64,000 bases of DNA, from the NCBI RefSeq assembly GCF_004345705.1, contig NZ_SLWV01000001.1, positions 1 through 64,000 on the forward strand. Direction: 5' to 3'. Under the pieces are notes generated by a model. It did not search any database and had not been told where the DNA came from. It saw nothing but the letters and a program-made list of their open reading frames with translations. The position numbers and the translations under genes are program-made. Below are positions 28,588 to 37,733 of this stretch, piece by piece (within the stretch, counting starts at the first letter, position 1; every line of letters starts with the position of its first letter). This DNA is from Marinisporobacter balticus. Lineage in GTDB: Bacteria; Bacillota; Clostridia; Peptostreptococcales; Thermotaleaceae.

Positions 28588-28615
28588 CTTTAAACTAGAT
28601 TTTTTTGGAATATCT

Positions 28616-29380
28616 CTAATTTATTTCAATATTCCATTTCTTTACTTGTTCAATTAAATCGAATTTTGTCAAATCAAAATGTATTGGTGTAATGGATATA
28701 GCGTCATTTTTGATACTATGAATGTCTGTTCCTTCATGGTTTTTTTCATCCATGATTTCTCCACCTAACCAATAATAGCTTTGTCCTCTTGGATCAATTC
28801 TCTCAATAAACGAATTTTTATATTTCCGAACACCTAATGTAGTAATATTTACACCCTTTAATGTTTCTTTTTTGCAATTCGGGATATTTACATTTAACAA
28901 CGTATCCTCAGGCAGTGGGTTGTCAAGAATTTTTTTTGCTAACGACATGCAAAATTCAGCAGCATAATTATAATCTACATCTTTAAAATCGGCAAGAGAT
29001 ACAGCTACTGCAGGATATCCTAAAATAGCACCTTCTATAGCAGCAGAAACAGTGCCTGAATATAATACATCGGTTCCCAAATTGGGGCCCTTATTAATCC
29101 CTGAAAAAACAATATTTATTTTTTCAGGGATTAATGCTTCTATAGCAAGTTTCACACAATCTGTTGGGGTTCCACTAATTGCCCATGCCTGAAAATCTTT
29201 ATCAAAAAATTTGATTTTTTCTGCTCTAAGTGGTTCATGCATTGTTATCGCATGACCTGTAGCACTTCTTTGTCTATCCGGTGCTACAACATAAATATTC
29301 GCAATGTTATCTAATGCACAAGCTAATTTATAAATTCCTTGCGCATAAATACCATCGTCATTCGTTATTAATATATTCAT
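28616..29380 (-). CDS. surE: 5'-nucleotidase SurE
   Basis: SurE is a metal-dependent nucleoside monophosphatase and exopolyphosphatase. MNILITNDDGIYAQGI at the N-terminus provides the DD metal-binding pair; GTPTDCVKLA, FSGINKGPNLGTDVLYSGTVSAAIEG and the asparagine-rich loop complete the signature. ATG 29380 is preferred over the upstream frame opening because GGAGGAGG precedes it. At 254 residues it is normal length. Monocistronic between convergent spore peptides and a divergent gene. Confidence 0.95.
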   Translation of the reverse strand: MNILITNDDGIYAQGIYKLACALDNIANIYVVAPDRQRSATGHAITMHEPLRAEKIKFFDKDFQAWAISGTPTDCVKLAIEALIPEKINIVFSGINKGPNLGTDVLYSGTVSAAIEGAILGYPAVAVSLADFKDVDYNYAAEFCMSLAKKILDNPLPEDTLLNVNIPNCKKETLKGVNITTLGVRKYKNSFIERIDPRGQSYYWLGGEIMDEKNHEGTDIHSIKNDAISITPIHFDLTKFDLIEQVKKWNIEIN

Positions 29381-29492
29381 AATGATATCCTCCTCCATTT
29401 ATATCTATTAAAAATTCTTTTCATAGTAATTTATTATAAAACAAATACTACTATTATAATATGACAAGATTTATTTATTGGGAGTGATAAAC

Positions 29493-30131
29493 TTGATTCA
29501 AATTGACGACTCAGGAAGCGGTAGTTTAGTGGGGGGTACTTGTATTGGTGCCATGCGCAAAGAAACAAAAGAATATGTTTATGATATCATTCCTTTAGAA
29601 TTTTATCATTGTGATACATTTGGAAAAAAGCTTTATTTAGACCAAGTAGTGCATATAGCCGATTCTCTTCTTAAAAAATTAAATGTATCTAAAAACGAAA
29701 AAATTGAAATATGTAGAGGCTATATGTTTGATGCATTAAGAATATATTTGAAAGAAAATCAATATAATTTCTTGAGCACTGCAATAGAAGAGCCCCTTCA
29801 ATCTAAAGTCGAAAAGACTTTTGAAGAATATGCTATTTCTTTAGGACTACCGCGCGATTTTTTAAACTATACAAAATATCCCTTCCATTTTCATCGCTTA
29901 CTTCGATGGATCTATGCGGATTATGCTAATCGATTTTCTCTTTGCAAAACAGGTTGGAAAAGTTGGAAGAAATATGGCAACCTCGATTTACACGTCGAAA
30001 CAACGTACTTAAAACATTCAAAATACAGATGTCTAAAGTGTTGGAACAAAATTGAAAATAATAGTGATGTAAAAGTTATCAAATATCATAGTAATAAACC
30101 CAATATCATCTATCTGCATATAGACTGCTAA
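29493..30131 (+). CDS. Uncharacterised protein with an RNase H-like N-terminal signature
   Basis: A 212-residue protein of no family I can name. The start is TTG 29493 after GGGAGTGA; an upstream in-frame TTG at 29478 has no site. The N-terminus reads IQIDDSGSGSLVGGTCIGA, which looks like the first two strands of an RNase H-fold protein (acidic residues, then a Gly-rich turn). The middle is helical and the end contains CLKCW, half of a possible metal site. No signal peptide or membrane segment. It is one of only four plus-strand genes in the window and has no operon partner; it converges on mnmM. Nuclease-like activity is speculation. Confidence 0.8.
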   Translation: MIQIDDSGSGSLVGGTCIGAMRKETKEYVYDIIPLEFYHCDTFGKKLYLDQVVHIADSLLKKLNVSKNEKIEICRGYMFDALRIYLKENQYNFLSTAIEEPLQSKVEKTFEEYAISLGLPRDFLNYTKYPFHFHRLLRWIYADYANRFSLCKTGWKSWKKYGNLDLHVETTYLKHSKYRCLKCWNKIENNSDVKVIKYHSNKPNIIYLHIDC

Positions 30132-30147
30132 TAAAAGTGCATCCCCT

Positions 30148-30717
30148 TTACTTTTTTACGATTCCAATTATTATGGGTGGTTCTTGCGTTTGGTTTATGT
30201 AATCTATTTTCAATACATGAAATAAATTTGGATCAAGCTTTTCTACATATTCTATAATTTTTTCTTTTTCAGTTTCACCACCTAAATGACCATAATAAAT
30301 AACCATGGTAATGATCCCATTTCTTTTTAATAACTTTAAACTTTTCTTAAGTGCAACAAGTGTAGTTTCAGCCTTTGTAATAATCTGATGATCTCCTTTT
30401 GGTAAATAGCCTAGATTAAACATAACACCAGCTATTTCATCTGAAACATACCTATCTATATTTTCATGACTATCTTGTATGATATGTACATCATCATAAA
30501 TATGATTTTTTTCAAGTAATTTTTTTGTATTCGCAACGGCAAGATCTTGTATATCAAAAGCAAAGATTTTCCCTTCACTTTTAACCATTTTTGCTAAAAA
30601 AAGTGTATCCTGGCCATTTCCCATCGTAGCATCAACAGCCACATCTCCTTTTTTCAAAATCCCCCGCATAATAGACTGGGCTATTTCTGTTGGCCTTGTT
30701 AAATATTTTACTTCCAT
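30148..30717 (-). CDS. mnmM: tRNA wobble-uridine methyltransferase MnmM (YtqB family)
   Basis: A class I SAM methyltransferase of the YtqB family, shown in B. subtilis and S. aureus to make the final mnm5 methyl group on wobble uridine of tRNAs. Motif I is VDATMGNGQDTLFLA at residues ~29-43; motif II IFAFDIQ; GVMFNLGYLPKGDH is the family signature; the C-terminus ends in PPIIIGIVKK. At 189 residues it matches. It is followed upstream by an acetyltransferase gene with a 15-base gap. Confidence 0.88.
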   Translation of the reverse strand: MEVKYLTRPTEIAQSIMRGILKKGDVAVDATMGNGQDTLFLAKMVKSEGKIFAFDIQDLAVANTKKLLEKNHIYDDVHIIQDSHENIDRYVSDEIAGVMFNLGYLPKGDHQIITKAETTLVALKKSLKLLKRNGIITMVIYYGHLGGETEKEKIIEYVEKLDPNLFHVLKIDYINQTQEPPIIIGIVKK

Positions 30718-30732
30718 TTAAACACCTCAACC

Positions 30733-31194
30733 CTATTTATTAGATTTACATGCTTTTAAAAAATAATCTGGTAGCACGACCTGTAATGTCTTGTTTTTTA
30801 TAAACCACTGGGGCATATCTATATCTTTACAATATGTTCTTGCTTCTTGTAGCGAAACCTCTTTAAAACCTATTTTCCTAAAAAACAAAGTTTCTTCGTC
30901 TCCATTTACAAATACCCTTCTTATCCCATTTCGATCCGCGAGATTCAAAAGTGCTTTTACAATACCATCCCCTAAATATTCTTTTCTCCTATTTTTTGAA
31001 ACGACTGCAAATTTTATTATAGCCATGTCCTTCTCACGAATATATCCTGCAACACCAACAAGTATATCCTTATCATAGGCAACCATACAATTGCCTATAT
31101 AATTTTCTATACAATCTATATTTAACGCATTCTTTGTTAAAAATTCTTTAATAACATTCATTTCATCTTGACTGGCACCTTTAATTTCTAACAT
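30733..31194 (-). CDS. GNAT-family N-acetyltransferase
   Basis: 153 residues. The acetyl-CoA-binding region KRRKEYLGDGIVKALLNLADRNGIRRVFVNG (residues ~65-95) is a GNAT motif A, although the usual Q/RxxGxG/A is degenerate (RRKEYLGDG). It is preceded by strand pairs typical of the fold (MVAYDKDILVGVAGYIREKD). Substrate unknown. It is probably cotranscribed with mnmM. Confidence 0.78.
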   Translation of the reverse strand: MLEIKGASQDEMNVIKEFLTKNALNIDCIENYIGNCMVAYDKDILVGVAGYIREKDMAIIKFAVVSKNRRKEYLGDGIVKALLNLADRNGIRRVFVNGDEETLFFRKIGFKEVSLQEARTYCKDIDMPQWFIKNKTLQVVLPDYFLKACKSNK

Positions 31195-31258
31195 TACTCT
31201 ATCCCCTTTTCTAGATCATCATCCAATTAAATTTACCACTTTATGGCACACACGTATT

Positions 31259-31966
31259 TTAACATGATTTTAAGTATTTAATCTCCGAATCTGTTAAAAA
31301 TCTCCATTTTCCCTTTAATAAATTATCCATACTGATTTCACCAACAGCTATTCTTTTCAATCGAATAACAGGATGATGGATGGCATCAAACATTTTTCGT
31401 ATCTGTCTATTTTTTCCTTCATGAATAATGACCTGTACATTGCTTGATCCTCTGTTATCTTTTAATATTTGAATCTGTGCAGGCGCAGTAGTGTATCCTC
31501 CTATATCAATACCTCGTTTAAACATATTCAGTTCTTTATTGTTAAGTACCCCTTTAATTTTCGCAATATATGTTTTTTTGACTTCATGCTTTGGATGTGT
31601 AAGTCGATATGTGAGTTCTCCATCATTTGTCATAATCAATAAACCTGAAGTATCATAATCTAATCTACCTACAGGATAAATTCTTTCAGAAATATTTTTT
31701 ATCAAATCAACAACAGTAGGTCTATCAAATTCATCTAACAATGTAGTTACATACCCTTCTGGTTTATTTAGAATAATATAAACCTTCTTATTTTCTAATT
31801 GAATCAAACGATTGTCTAGAGAAACAATATCAGTATCTGGATTTACCGCTACGCCCATATCTTTTATAATTTCCCCATTCACTTTTACTCTACCTAATTT
31901 TATCAGTTCTTCTGCTTTTCTTCTGGATGCAATGCCAGAGTATGCAATATATTTTTGTAACCTCAA
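31259..31966 (-). CDS. rluB: Pseudouridine synthase, RsuA/RluB/RluE family
   Basis: An N-terminal S4 RNA-binding domain (LQKYIAYSGIASRRKAEELIKLGRVKVNGEI) and a catalytic domain with YPVGRLDYDTSGLLIMTNDGEL, in which the aspartate of GRLD is the nucleophile, followed by KHEVKKTY and GKNRQIRKMF. The start is TTG 31966 after AAAGGAG (235 residues); the frame is open for 36 codons upstream without conserved sequence. Likely acts on 23S rRNA; RsuA-type 16S specificity cannot be excluded. Confidence 0.9.
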   Translation of the reverse strand: MRLQKYIAYSGIASRRKAEELIKLGRVKVNGEIIKDMGVAVNPDTDIVSLDNRLIQLENKKVYIILNKPEGYVTTLLDEFDRPTVVDLIKNISERIYPVGRLDYDTSGLLIMTNDGELTYRLTHPKHEVKKTYIAKIKGVLNNKELNMFKRGIDIGGYTTAPAQIQILKDNRGSSNVQVIIHEGKNRQIRKMFDAIHHPVIRLKRIAVGEISMDNLLKGKWRFLTDSEIKYLKSC

Positions 31967-32160
31967 GCCAACAACTCCTTTTCTTTTGTTAACACTATTA
32001 TATATTTTATACAGATTTCTCTTTAAATATATACTTATATAAAGCATTATACAAAGATATTGAATCAAATACAATTAGCGAACATTTAAAAACACAAAAA
32101 TCGTGTTAAGAAGACATAAAAATTTCTATTAAGAAGGTGCATGCAATACCACTATAAAAA

Positions 32161-32196
32161 GGGGTTGTCTCACTTATTATTGTGTAAGACAACCCC
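32161..32196 (-). terminator. Terminator after the MATE gene
   Basis: GGGGTTGTCT pairs with AGACAACCCC across a 16-base loop; minus strand continues with TTTTTATAG. Confidence 0.88.
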
Positions 32197-32214
32197 ATAG
32201 ATTCCTTGGCAATT

Positions 32215-33576
32215 TTAATATTCCTGTTGAATTTTTTTTACATCGAAAATTTTTTTTTCTTTAACAAGTACTATACTAGTAATTACTGTTGCTATAATAT
32301 CTGATATAGGGTATGAATAAAATATTCCATCAATTCCAATAAACAAAGGAAGTATTAAAACTAAAGGAATTAAAATGATCATTTGTCTTGACATAGTAAG
32401 AATCAGTGATTCTAACCCTTTTCCTATAGCTTGAAATAGTGTGGAACCTATTATTTGAAATCCTATAAAGGGCAGCCCCCATATCATCATACTGAGTCCC
32501 TCAACACCTAATGCTATCGTTTTGGGATCTTTTGTAAATATACTTATGATCACTTTAGGAAACAGGAGCATAACTAAAAAGGCAAAAGAACTTTGAATAC
32601 TAGCATAAATGGCAGCATATTGAAAGCATTTTTGCACGCGATCGAATTTTTTAGCCCCATAATTAAATCCTGCAATAGGTTGAAATCCTTGTGCGAGCCC
32701 AAACAAAGGCATAAACATAAACATAAAAAATCTATTAATAATCCCAAAAACTACAAGATGGTAGTCACTTCCATATTTCACCATACTCTTATTTACAATA
32801 ACCATCAATATACTTCCTGCTATTTGTCTAAAAAACGCAGCCATCCCAATTACGATAATTTCTTTTACATTTTTTTTCGTAAGATGAAAATTTAAAATTC
32901 TAATTTTAAGAATACTTTCTCCTTTTATATAATAATATAAAAGCCAAATCGCACTACATATCTGTGATATAACCGTTGCAAGTGCAGCTCCTTTTACACC
33001 CATATCAAACCCAAATATAAAAATAGCATCTAATACGATATTTATTCCTGCGCCTACAATCATACTAATCATTGCAACTTTTGCATTTCCTTCAGCTCTT
33101 ACATAATTATTCGTAGACATAGCAAAGCTATTTAAAAGTATACCATACGCAATAATACGCATATACTCTTTCGCATAAGGCATCATTGCATCTGTCGCAC
33201 CACATAAAATCAATAATTGATCCATAAATAAAAATACAATAACGGTAACTATTGCATTGATCATGAAATTTAGCGAAATAGCTTCTCCTAGTATTTTTTC
33301 TGCACCTTCTATATTTTTTTCACCCATTCTTCTTGAAATTGCAGATGCAGCGCCTGTCCCTACAGTAAAGGCTATTGCCATCATAACCATCATAATAGGC
33401 ATGGCAATCGTTGTACCTCCTAATGCTAAAGGCCCTACTCCATGCCCTATAAAAATACCATCTGCAATATTATAAAAAGCATTCACCAACATCCCAATGA
33501 TGGCTGGAAGAGAAAACTTTATAAGCAGTTTATTTATTGGCTCATTGCTCATCATATCTCTTTTTTTTTCATCCAT
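32215..33576 (-). CDS. MATE-family efflux transporter
   Basis: A 453-residue polytopic membrane protein with about twelve hydrophobic segments and the MATE repeats beginning INKLLIKFSLPAIIGMLVNAFYNIADGIFIGHGVGPLALGG. GFQPIAGFNYGAKK after segment 7 is a common MATE signature. It probably exports cationic compounds using a sodium or proton gradient. A MarR-family gene lies 16 bases upstream in the same operon and is the probable regulator. Confidence 0.92.
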   Translation of the reverse strand: MDEKKRDMMSNEPINKLLIKFSLPAIIGMLVNAFYNIADGIFIGHGVGPLALGGTTIAMPIMMVMMAIAFTVGTGAASAISRRMGEKNIEGAEKILGEAISLNFMINAIVTVIVFLFMDQLLILCGATDAMMPYAKEYMRIIAYGILLNSFAMSTNNYVRAEGNAKVAMISMIVGAGINIVLDAIFIFGFDMGVKGAALATVISQICSAIWLLYYYIKGESILKIRILNFHLTKKNVKEIIVIGMAAFFRQIAGSILMVIVNKSMVKYGSDYHLVVFGIINRFFMFMFMPLFGLAQGFQPIAGFNYGAKKFDRVQKCFQYAAIYASIQSSFAFLVMLLFPKVIISIFTKDPKTIALGVEGLSMMIWGLPFIGFQIIGSTLFQAIGKGLESLILTMSRQMIILIPLVLILPLFIGIDGIFYSYPISDIIATVITSIVLVKEKKIFDVKKIQQEY

Positions 33577-33592
33577 AAATCGGCCTCCAAAT

Positions 33593-34036
33593 CTATAATT
33601 TTTTTGATATTTCCTCTAAAATTTTAATCGCATCTACAAATCTTTTCATATCATCTCTTGACAAATTATCAAGTTTATTGCTTAAATGTTGATCAAGTTT
33701 GTTCTTTTGTACTTCTGCAAATCGGTCTCCTACTTCTGTTAACTTGATTAGATATTTTCTTCGGTCTTTCTCATCCTTCGTTCTTATGACATATCCTTTT
33801 TCTGTAAGATAATCTATGATTGTTGTAAAACTTCCCTTTTCTAACTGCAGCATACTGCAAAGCGCTGTCATACTTTTGGAACCATGATGCTTTAGCATTA
33901 GTATAGTTTTATATTGGTTTTTATTGATCCCATAGGTAGCACACTCTTTTTTAAAAAAATCTATGAATAAATAATTACGCATATCAGACATAGTTTTAAA
34001 AAAGAATTTACCTATTCTTTCCCATTTATCTTCCAA
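33593..34036 (-). CDS. MarR-family transcriptional regulator
   Basis: A winged-helix regulator of ~147 residues: KTILMLKHHGSKSMTALCSMLQLEKGSFTTIIDYLTEKGYVIRTKDEKDRRKYLIKLTEVG covers the recognition helix and wing. The start is TTG 34036 with GGGAGG upstream; 27 earlier in-frame codons carry no conserved sequence. It is followed by a MATE transporter gene, so it likely represses that operon in response to a ligand. Confidence 0.87.
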   Translation of the reverse strand: MEDKWERIGKFFFKTMSDMRNYLFIDFFKKECATYGINKNQYKTILMLKHHGSKSMTALCSMLQLEKGSFTTIIDYLTEKGYVIRTKDEKDRRKYLIKLTEVGDRFAEVQKNKLDQHLSNKLDNLSRDDMKRFVDAIKILEEISKKL

Positions 34037-34163
34037 TTTTGATCGCCTCCCAAATATAATGGGTTTTGAAATGATTAGATTTCTTACTTTATGTATTCTA
34101 ACATAGTTTACATGCATTCGTCAATCTACGAAAAACATATCTCTAATAATATTCATTTAACTT

Positions 34164-34470
34164 TTAATCTTCAAATAATCTTACTATCTTTTTCAACTCT
34201 TTTCTAATAGCAATCCCTTGTGGGCAATAGTTTTCACACGTTCACAGTATCTATCTTTTAATGTTTTCTCTAAAAGAGATATACTTTATCTAGCCTTACC
34301 AAATCCAGTTCTATGATATGGATAAGCCGTATCTACATAGTTTACACCATGATCAATAGCATAACGAATCATTTTCATTGCCTTATTTCCATCAATATTT
34401 TCAGGGTTATTAGTATCTGGAACTGAATCACACTTTGGCAATAAAGAAGAAATTGGCAGGATTAAAAAGA
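34164..34470 (-). pseudogene. Aldo/keto reductase with ferredoxin-like tail, internally deleted
   Basis: Minus-strand pieces of one gene. The upstream piece reads [26 protein letters not shown], an AKR N-terminal segment with the catalytic Asp/Tyr region, then stops after GKAR. A second piece, LEKTLKDRYCER followed after a one-base frameshift by CENYCPQGIAIRKELKKIV, is the C-terminal [4Fe-4S] tail of the iron-sulfur AKR subfamily. About 250 central residues are missing and the start is gone. Confidence 0.8.
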
Positions 34471-34553
34471 TACAAAACTAGTATCTAATTCATGGACAAC
34501 ATAAAGTATGTTAAAAATTTAAGCAGGGCAGTACTAAGACCTTCCTTAATTGT

Positions 34554-34667
34554 TTATAACAATATTTTTATATCATATCCACATGCTGGGCATATATTAT
34601 CATTCATATAACTATTTGAGAAAAAGCTGTTTCGTTCTATTAAAAGTTTTTTACATACAGGGCTTAT
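34554..34667 (-). other. In-frame 37-codon zinc-ribbon-like extension after the SPL-family stop
   Basis: Directly after the TAG of the radical SAM gene the same frame stays open for 37 codons: ISPVCKKLLIERN, then NDNICPACGYDIKILL and TAA. It holds a CPAC pair and a lone PVC that could be a decayed CPVC, the layout of a small zinc ribbon. No Shine-Dalgarno or standard start was found. It may be a former C-terminal domain cut off by a new stop codon, or a readthrough product. Confidence 0.5.
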
Positions 34668-35552
34668 CTAAAAAAAACTAATTTGTTTTTCCTCATATTC
34701 ATTTTTATAAATGGTAATGATATCTTCCATTTTGTATAATAAATTTGCTTTGTTACATGCTTCTTTAAAAAGTTGCCATAACTGAGCTGCACGCTTTGAA
34801 CGGCATTCATAAGAAAATCCATATTCTTTTATGTATTTTTGACTTGCGTCTTTAAAATATTCATCTAACTTCTTAAAGAAATAAAGTCTTTGATTTTGTC
34901 TAAGGGTTACACCAAAAGCAGGATAGATAAATTTTGCGCCGTTTTCCTTTGCTAATCTTACAATTTCTAATACATTTTCATTGCTATCTTCAATAAATGG
35001 TAATACAGGCATGAGCAGTATTCCTGTAAAAATACCATTAGCAGAAAGCTTATTTATGCCTTCAAATCTCTTAGATGTTACAGCTACATTTGGCTCAAGT
35101 ATTTTACATAAGCCATCATCCGCACTCGTTACGGTTATTTTCACAAGAACGGGAGAATGTCTTTTTATTCTTTTAAGTAAATCTATGTCTCTTGTGATCA
35201 AATGGCTCTTTGTGGCTATCGCTACCCCAAAGTTATATCTATCTAAAAGTCCTAATGCCTCTCTAGTAAGCTTATACTTCTCTTCAAAAGGATTGTACGG
35301 ATCTGACATTGCACCCGTTCCAACTATCCCCTTTTTACGTTTTGATCTAAGCTCTCTGTTTAAAATCTCGATTGCATTTTTCTTTCCTCTAACTTTATCA
35401 AAATTTTCTATATGATAACATTCGCTCCTACTATCACAATAAATACACCCATGAGAACATCCTTTATAGATATTCATATTGTAATTGCATCCAAACCACT
35501 CTCCACTGCTATTATAAGCAGATAGTATTGTTTTTGCTGATATATACTCCAT
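34668..35552 (-). CDS. Spore-photoproduct-lyase family radical SAM protein
   Basis: A 294-residue protein of the SPL family. The cluster motif CSHGCIYC (CxxxCxxC) lies near residue 32 in YNMNIYKGCSHGCIYCDSRSECY. GTGAMSDPYNPFEEKY and LMPVLPFIEDSNENV are typical of the Rv2578c-like/SplB-like group. It lacks features I could tie to repair of spore photoproduct itself, so the activity stays open. The last residues are KQISFF, the usual end for this group, yet the frame continues beyond the stop (see 34554-34667). Confidence 0.85.
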   Translation of the reverse strand: MEYISAKTILSAYNSSGEWFGCNYNMNIYKGCSHGCIYCDSRSECYHIENFDKVRGKKNAIEILNRELRSKRKKGIVGTGAMSDPYNPFEEKYKLTREALGLLDRYNFGVAIATKSHLITRDIDLLKRIKRHSPVLVKITVTSADDGLCKILEPNVAVTSKRFEGINKLSANGIFTGILLMPVLPFIEDSNENVLEIVRLAKENGAKFIYPAFGVTLRQNQRLYFFKKLDEYFKDASQKYIKEYGFSYECRSKRAAQLWQLFKEACNKANLLYKMEDIITIYKNEYEEKQISFF

Positions 35553-35610
35553 AATTATCTCCCTATTCTTTTAAAGAGATGTATATATACATCTCTTGAT
35601 TGCGCGTATA

Positions 35611-35831
35611 TTATGTGTTATTTTGATATTCTTCAAAATCACAAGTATATGCCGTATCTAAGTCTATTTGAAAAGTTTCGTAAAATCCCCTTGATAAGCT
35701 GTATATAATCCTATTGCTTTATGGTTTACTTTCGCCTGAATATTTTCATAAATTCCCGTAACAATAAGCAGTTGCCATACTTTCTCAATATCCTCAACAG
35801 ATTGCTTGCCTATATTCGTAGTTTGCTTCAT
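35611..35831 (-). pseudogene. GyrI-like (AraC effector-binding) domain protein, deleted and frameshifted
   Basis: From ATG 35831 the sequence reads KQSVEDIEKVWQLL...GIYENIQAKVNHKAIGLYTAYQGDFTKLFK then stops. In another frame, FQIDLDTAYTCDFEEYQNNT follows, the expected C-terminus of GyrI-like domains. A stretch of about 40 residues between the two is lost. Such proteins bind small lipophilic ligands; this one is most likely inactive. Confidence 0.7.
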
Positions 35832-35917
35832 GATTCCTACTACCATCTTTTCATTTGAATTTACAATTTCATATTTTATAATATATCTCCCATGCCTTTT
35901 TGTTTATTGTACACAAA

Positions 35918-35945
35918 GAAATATGACAACAGTATGTCATATTTC
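35918..35945. promoter_or_regulatory. Perfect 11-bp inverted repeat between ABC operon and GyrI-like gene
   Basis: GAAATATGACA-ACAGTA-TGTCATATTTC. It lies ~150 bases beyond the ABC operon and ~90 bases upstream of the GyrI-like gene. The minus-strand tail is only modestly T-rich, so it is either a weak terminator or an operator. A second weaker stem (AATACCC / GGGTATT) occurs near 35993-36033. Confidence 0.5.
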
Positions 35946-36095
35946 AAAATATAAATAGTTACTCTAATTTTATAGAACTTGATATTGGATTAAATACCCA
36001 GAAATTTAAATTATACAAATGACGGGTATTTTATTGTATGTCTACAATACTATAAATTTGAAAACATTATGATTAAATCCAAACCCAATAATATC

Positions 36096-36893
36096 CTATA
36101 CCCTTAAATCTCTTTTATTATAAAACCTATAAGTTCCGGCCAATGATATCGCAATAATCACCATGGATAGTGTTATAAAAACAAGATCCATACCCTTTCC
36201 TGAGATTATGGATTCAGCTCCAAAATACTTGAAAGGAGTAATGTATTTTAGATTTTCAAGCTTATCGTTCATGTTGATTAACATAGATATCATAAAAGTA
36301 ATAAGTAGTATTCCAATGGCAGTAGAAGTAGCAGCCTTAGGATTTTTACTAACAGAAGCTACCAATGCACCTATGCACATAAATATAAGCTGCGTAATAA
36401 ACATCCCCATTATCAACATGATCATATCTGTCAATATTGCATTACCCACATTAAAATGATTAACGATAACGAATGACGCAATGAATGTAACGATATTTAA
36501 AATAATAATGTTTAAAAGAACAGCGAATAGTTTTGAAGTTATCACTTTACTTCTTGAAACAGGTTTTACAAATAAAAACTCTGTAGTTTTATCTTTTTCT
36601 TCCTTTGCTATAATATTTGCTCCTAACATGACAGCATAAACTGTAGCTATTAATATAAGATATAAGAAAAGAACACCATAAAATCCAATGGCAGTTGATA
36701 AATCAAAACTACTTATTCCATATACGTTTAATAAGGATTTAGGGAGTATATCCAACATATCATTAATCGACTCCCCTGAATTAGTATATGCTGCAAATTT
36801 ACCCATCCCACCGCTAATCATTGCTACTATGCTTATACCCCATAGGATCAGTGGTTTTCTATTGGCCTTCATTTCTCTTGTAAATATATTCAT
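36096..36893 (-). CDS. ABC-2 type transporter permease (second)
   Basis: A 265-residue membrane protein with about six hydrophobic segments and a cytoplasmic N-terminus (MNIFTREMKANRKPLILWGIS). The segment EEKDKTTEFLFVKPVSRSKVITSKL is the cytoplasmic coupling loop typical of ABC-2 permeases. It shares layout and length with the permease gene immediately upstream, so the two probably form a heterodimer with the ATPase encoded at 37734. The export substrate is unknown; similar sets are linked to peptide-antibiotic resistance. Confidence 0.86.
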   Translation of the reverse strand: MNIFTREMKANRKPLILWGISIVAMISGGMGKFAAYTNSGESINDMLDILPKSLLNVYGISSFDLSTAIGFYGVLFLYLILIATVYAVMLGANIIAKEEKDKTTEFLFVKPVSRSKVITSKLFAVLLNIIILNIVTFIASFVIVNHFNVGNAILTDMIMLIMGMFITQLIFMCIGALVASVSKNPKAATSTAIGILLITFMISMLINMNDKLENLKYITPFKYFGAESIISGKGMDLVFITLSMVIIAISLAGTYRFYNKRDLRV

Positions 36894-36930
36894 TGATTAA
36901 AAACCTCCAATTCATTTTGAATCGAATCAA

Positions 36931-37728
36931 TTAAACAGCATGCATATCCTTTTTATCATAAATAACATAGCTTGCACTAATGGCACCAACAGGAATTACT
37001 AAGGATATAATGATAAAAGGCATCTCATAAGCAGAATTTTCTATAATATATACAGCATCAAAATATTTAAAAGGCGTTATGTATCGAATCCTATCATCAG
37101 CAGTGATTGAACTTAAAAAGCTTATAAAATAAAAAATAAATACAGTAGCAAGAGAAATAGGTAGAACGGATTTAATTCTAGGTAATATCACTGAAATAAT
37201 AACTCCAACCGACATAAATATCAGTTGTACAAATAACAAGGTTATAGAAATCATAAAGAATATTTTAAAGCTATAATCATCACGTTTTACAACAGAAGCA
37301 ATTATGCTTGTAACTGCTATATAAATGACATTTGTAATTACTAAGGATATAATACCTGCTAGTATCTTAGCGGTTAAAATTTGTGTCCTCTTAATAGGTT
37401 TTGTTAAAAGAAAATCTACTGTCTTTTCTCGTACTTCCTTTGATACAATAGAAAGTCCCAAATTCATAGCCTGAATTGCCCCAAACAAAACTACAAACGA
37501 GAAAGGAAAGGAATAATATCCCAATATATTCGCAAACCGATCCAAAGAAATCCCCATGCCAATTCTTATAGCCTTAGGAAAAGCTTCAAACAAATTTTTT
37601 ATCTGGTCAATATCCCTTGAAAATGAAGGAAATAGAGAGAAAGATATAATCACTATCACAGCCAAGGATATTGTCCATAAGATAATTGATTTTCTATAGG
37701 CATTTAATTCATGTAGGAATATATTCAT
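36931..37728 (-). CDS. ABC-2 type transporter permease (first)
   Basis: A 265-residue permease with six hydrophobic segments. Its N-terminus MNIFLHELNAYRKSIILWTISLAV and coupling segment KEVREKTVDFLLTKPIKRTQILTAKI parallel those of the downstream permease, indicating paralogues from a tandem duplication. It starts 5 bases after the ATPase gene and precedes the second permease by 37 bases. Confidence 0.86.
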   Translation of the reverse strand: MNIFLHELNAYRKSIILWTISLAVIVIISFSLFPSFSRDIDQIKNLFEAFPKAIRIGMGISLDRFANILGYYSFPFSFVVLFGAIQAMNLGLSIVSKEVREKTVDFLLTKPIKRTQILTAKILAGIISLVITNVIYIAVTSIIASVVKRDDYSFKIFFMISITLLFVQLIFMSVGVIISVILPRIKSVLPISLATVFIFYFISFLSSITADDRIRYITPFKYFDAVYIIENSAYEMPFIIISLVIPVGAISASYVIYDKKDMHAV

Positions 37729-37733
37729 TTTAT

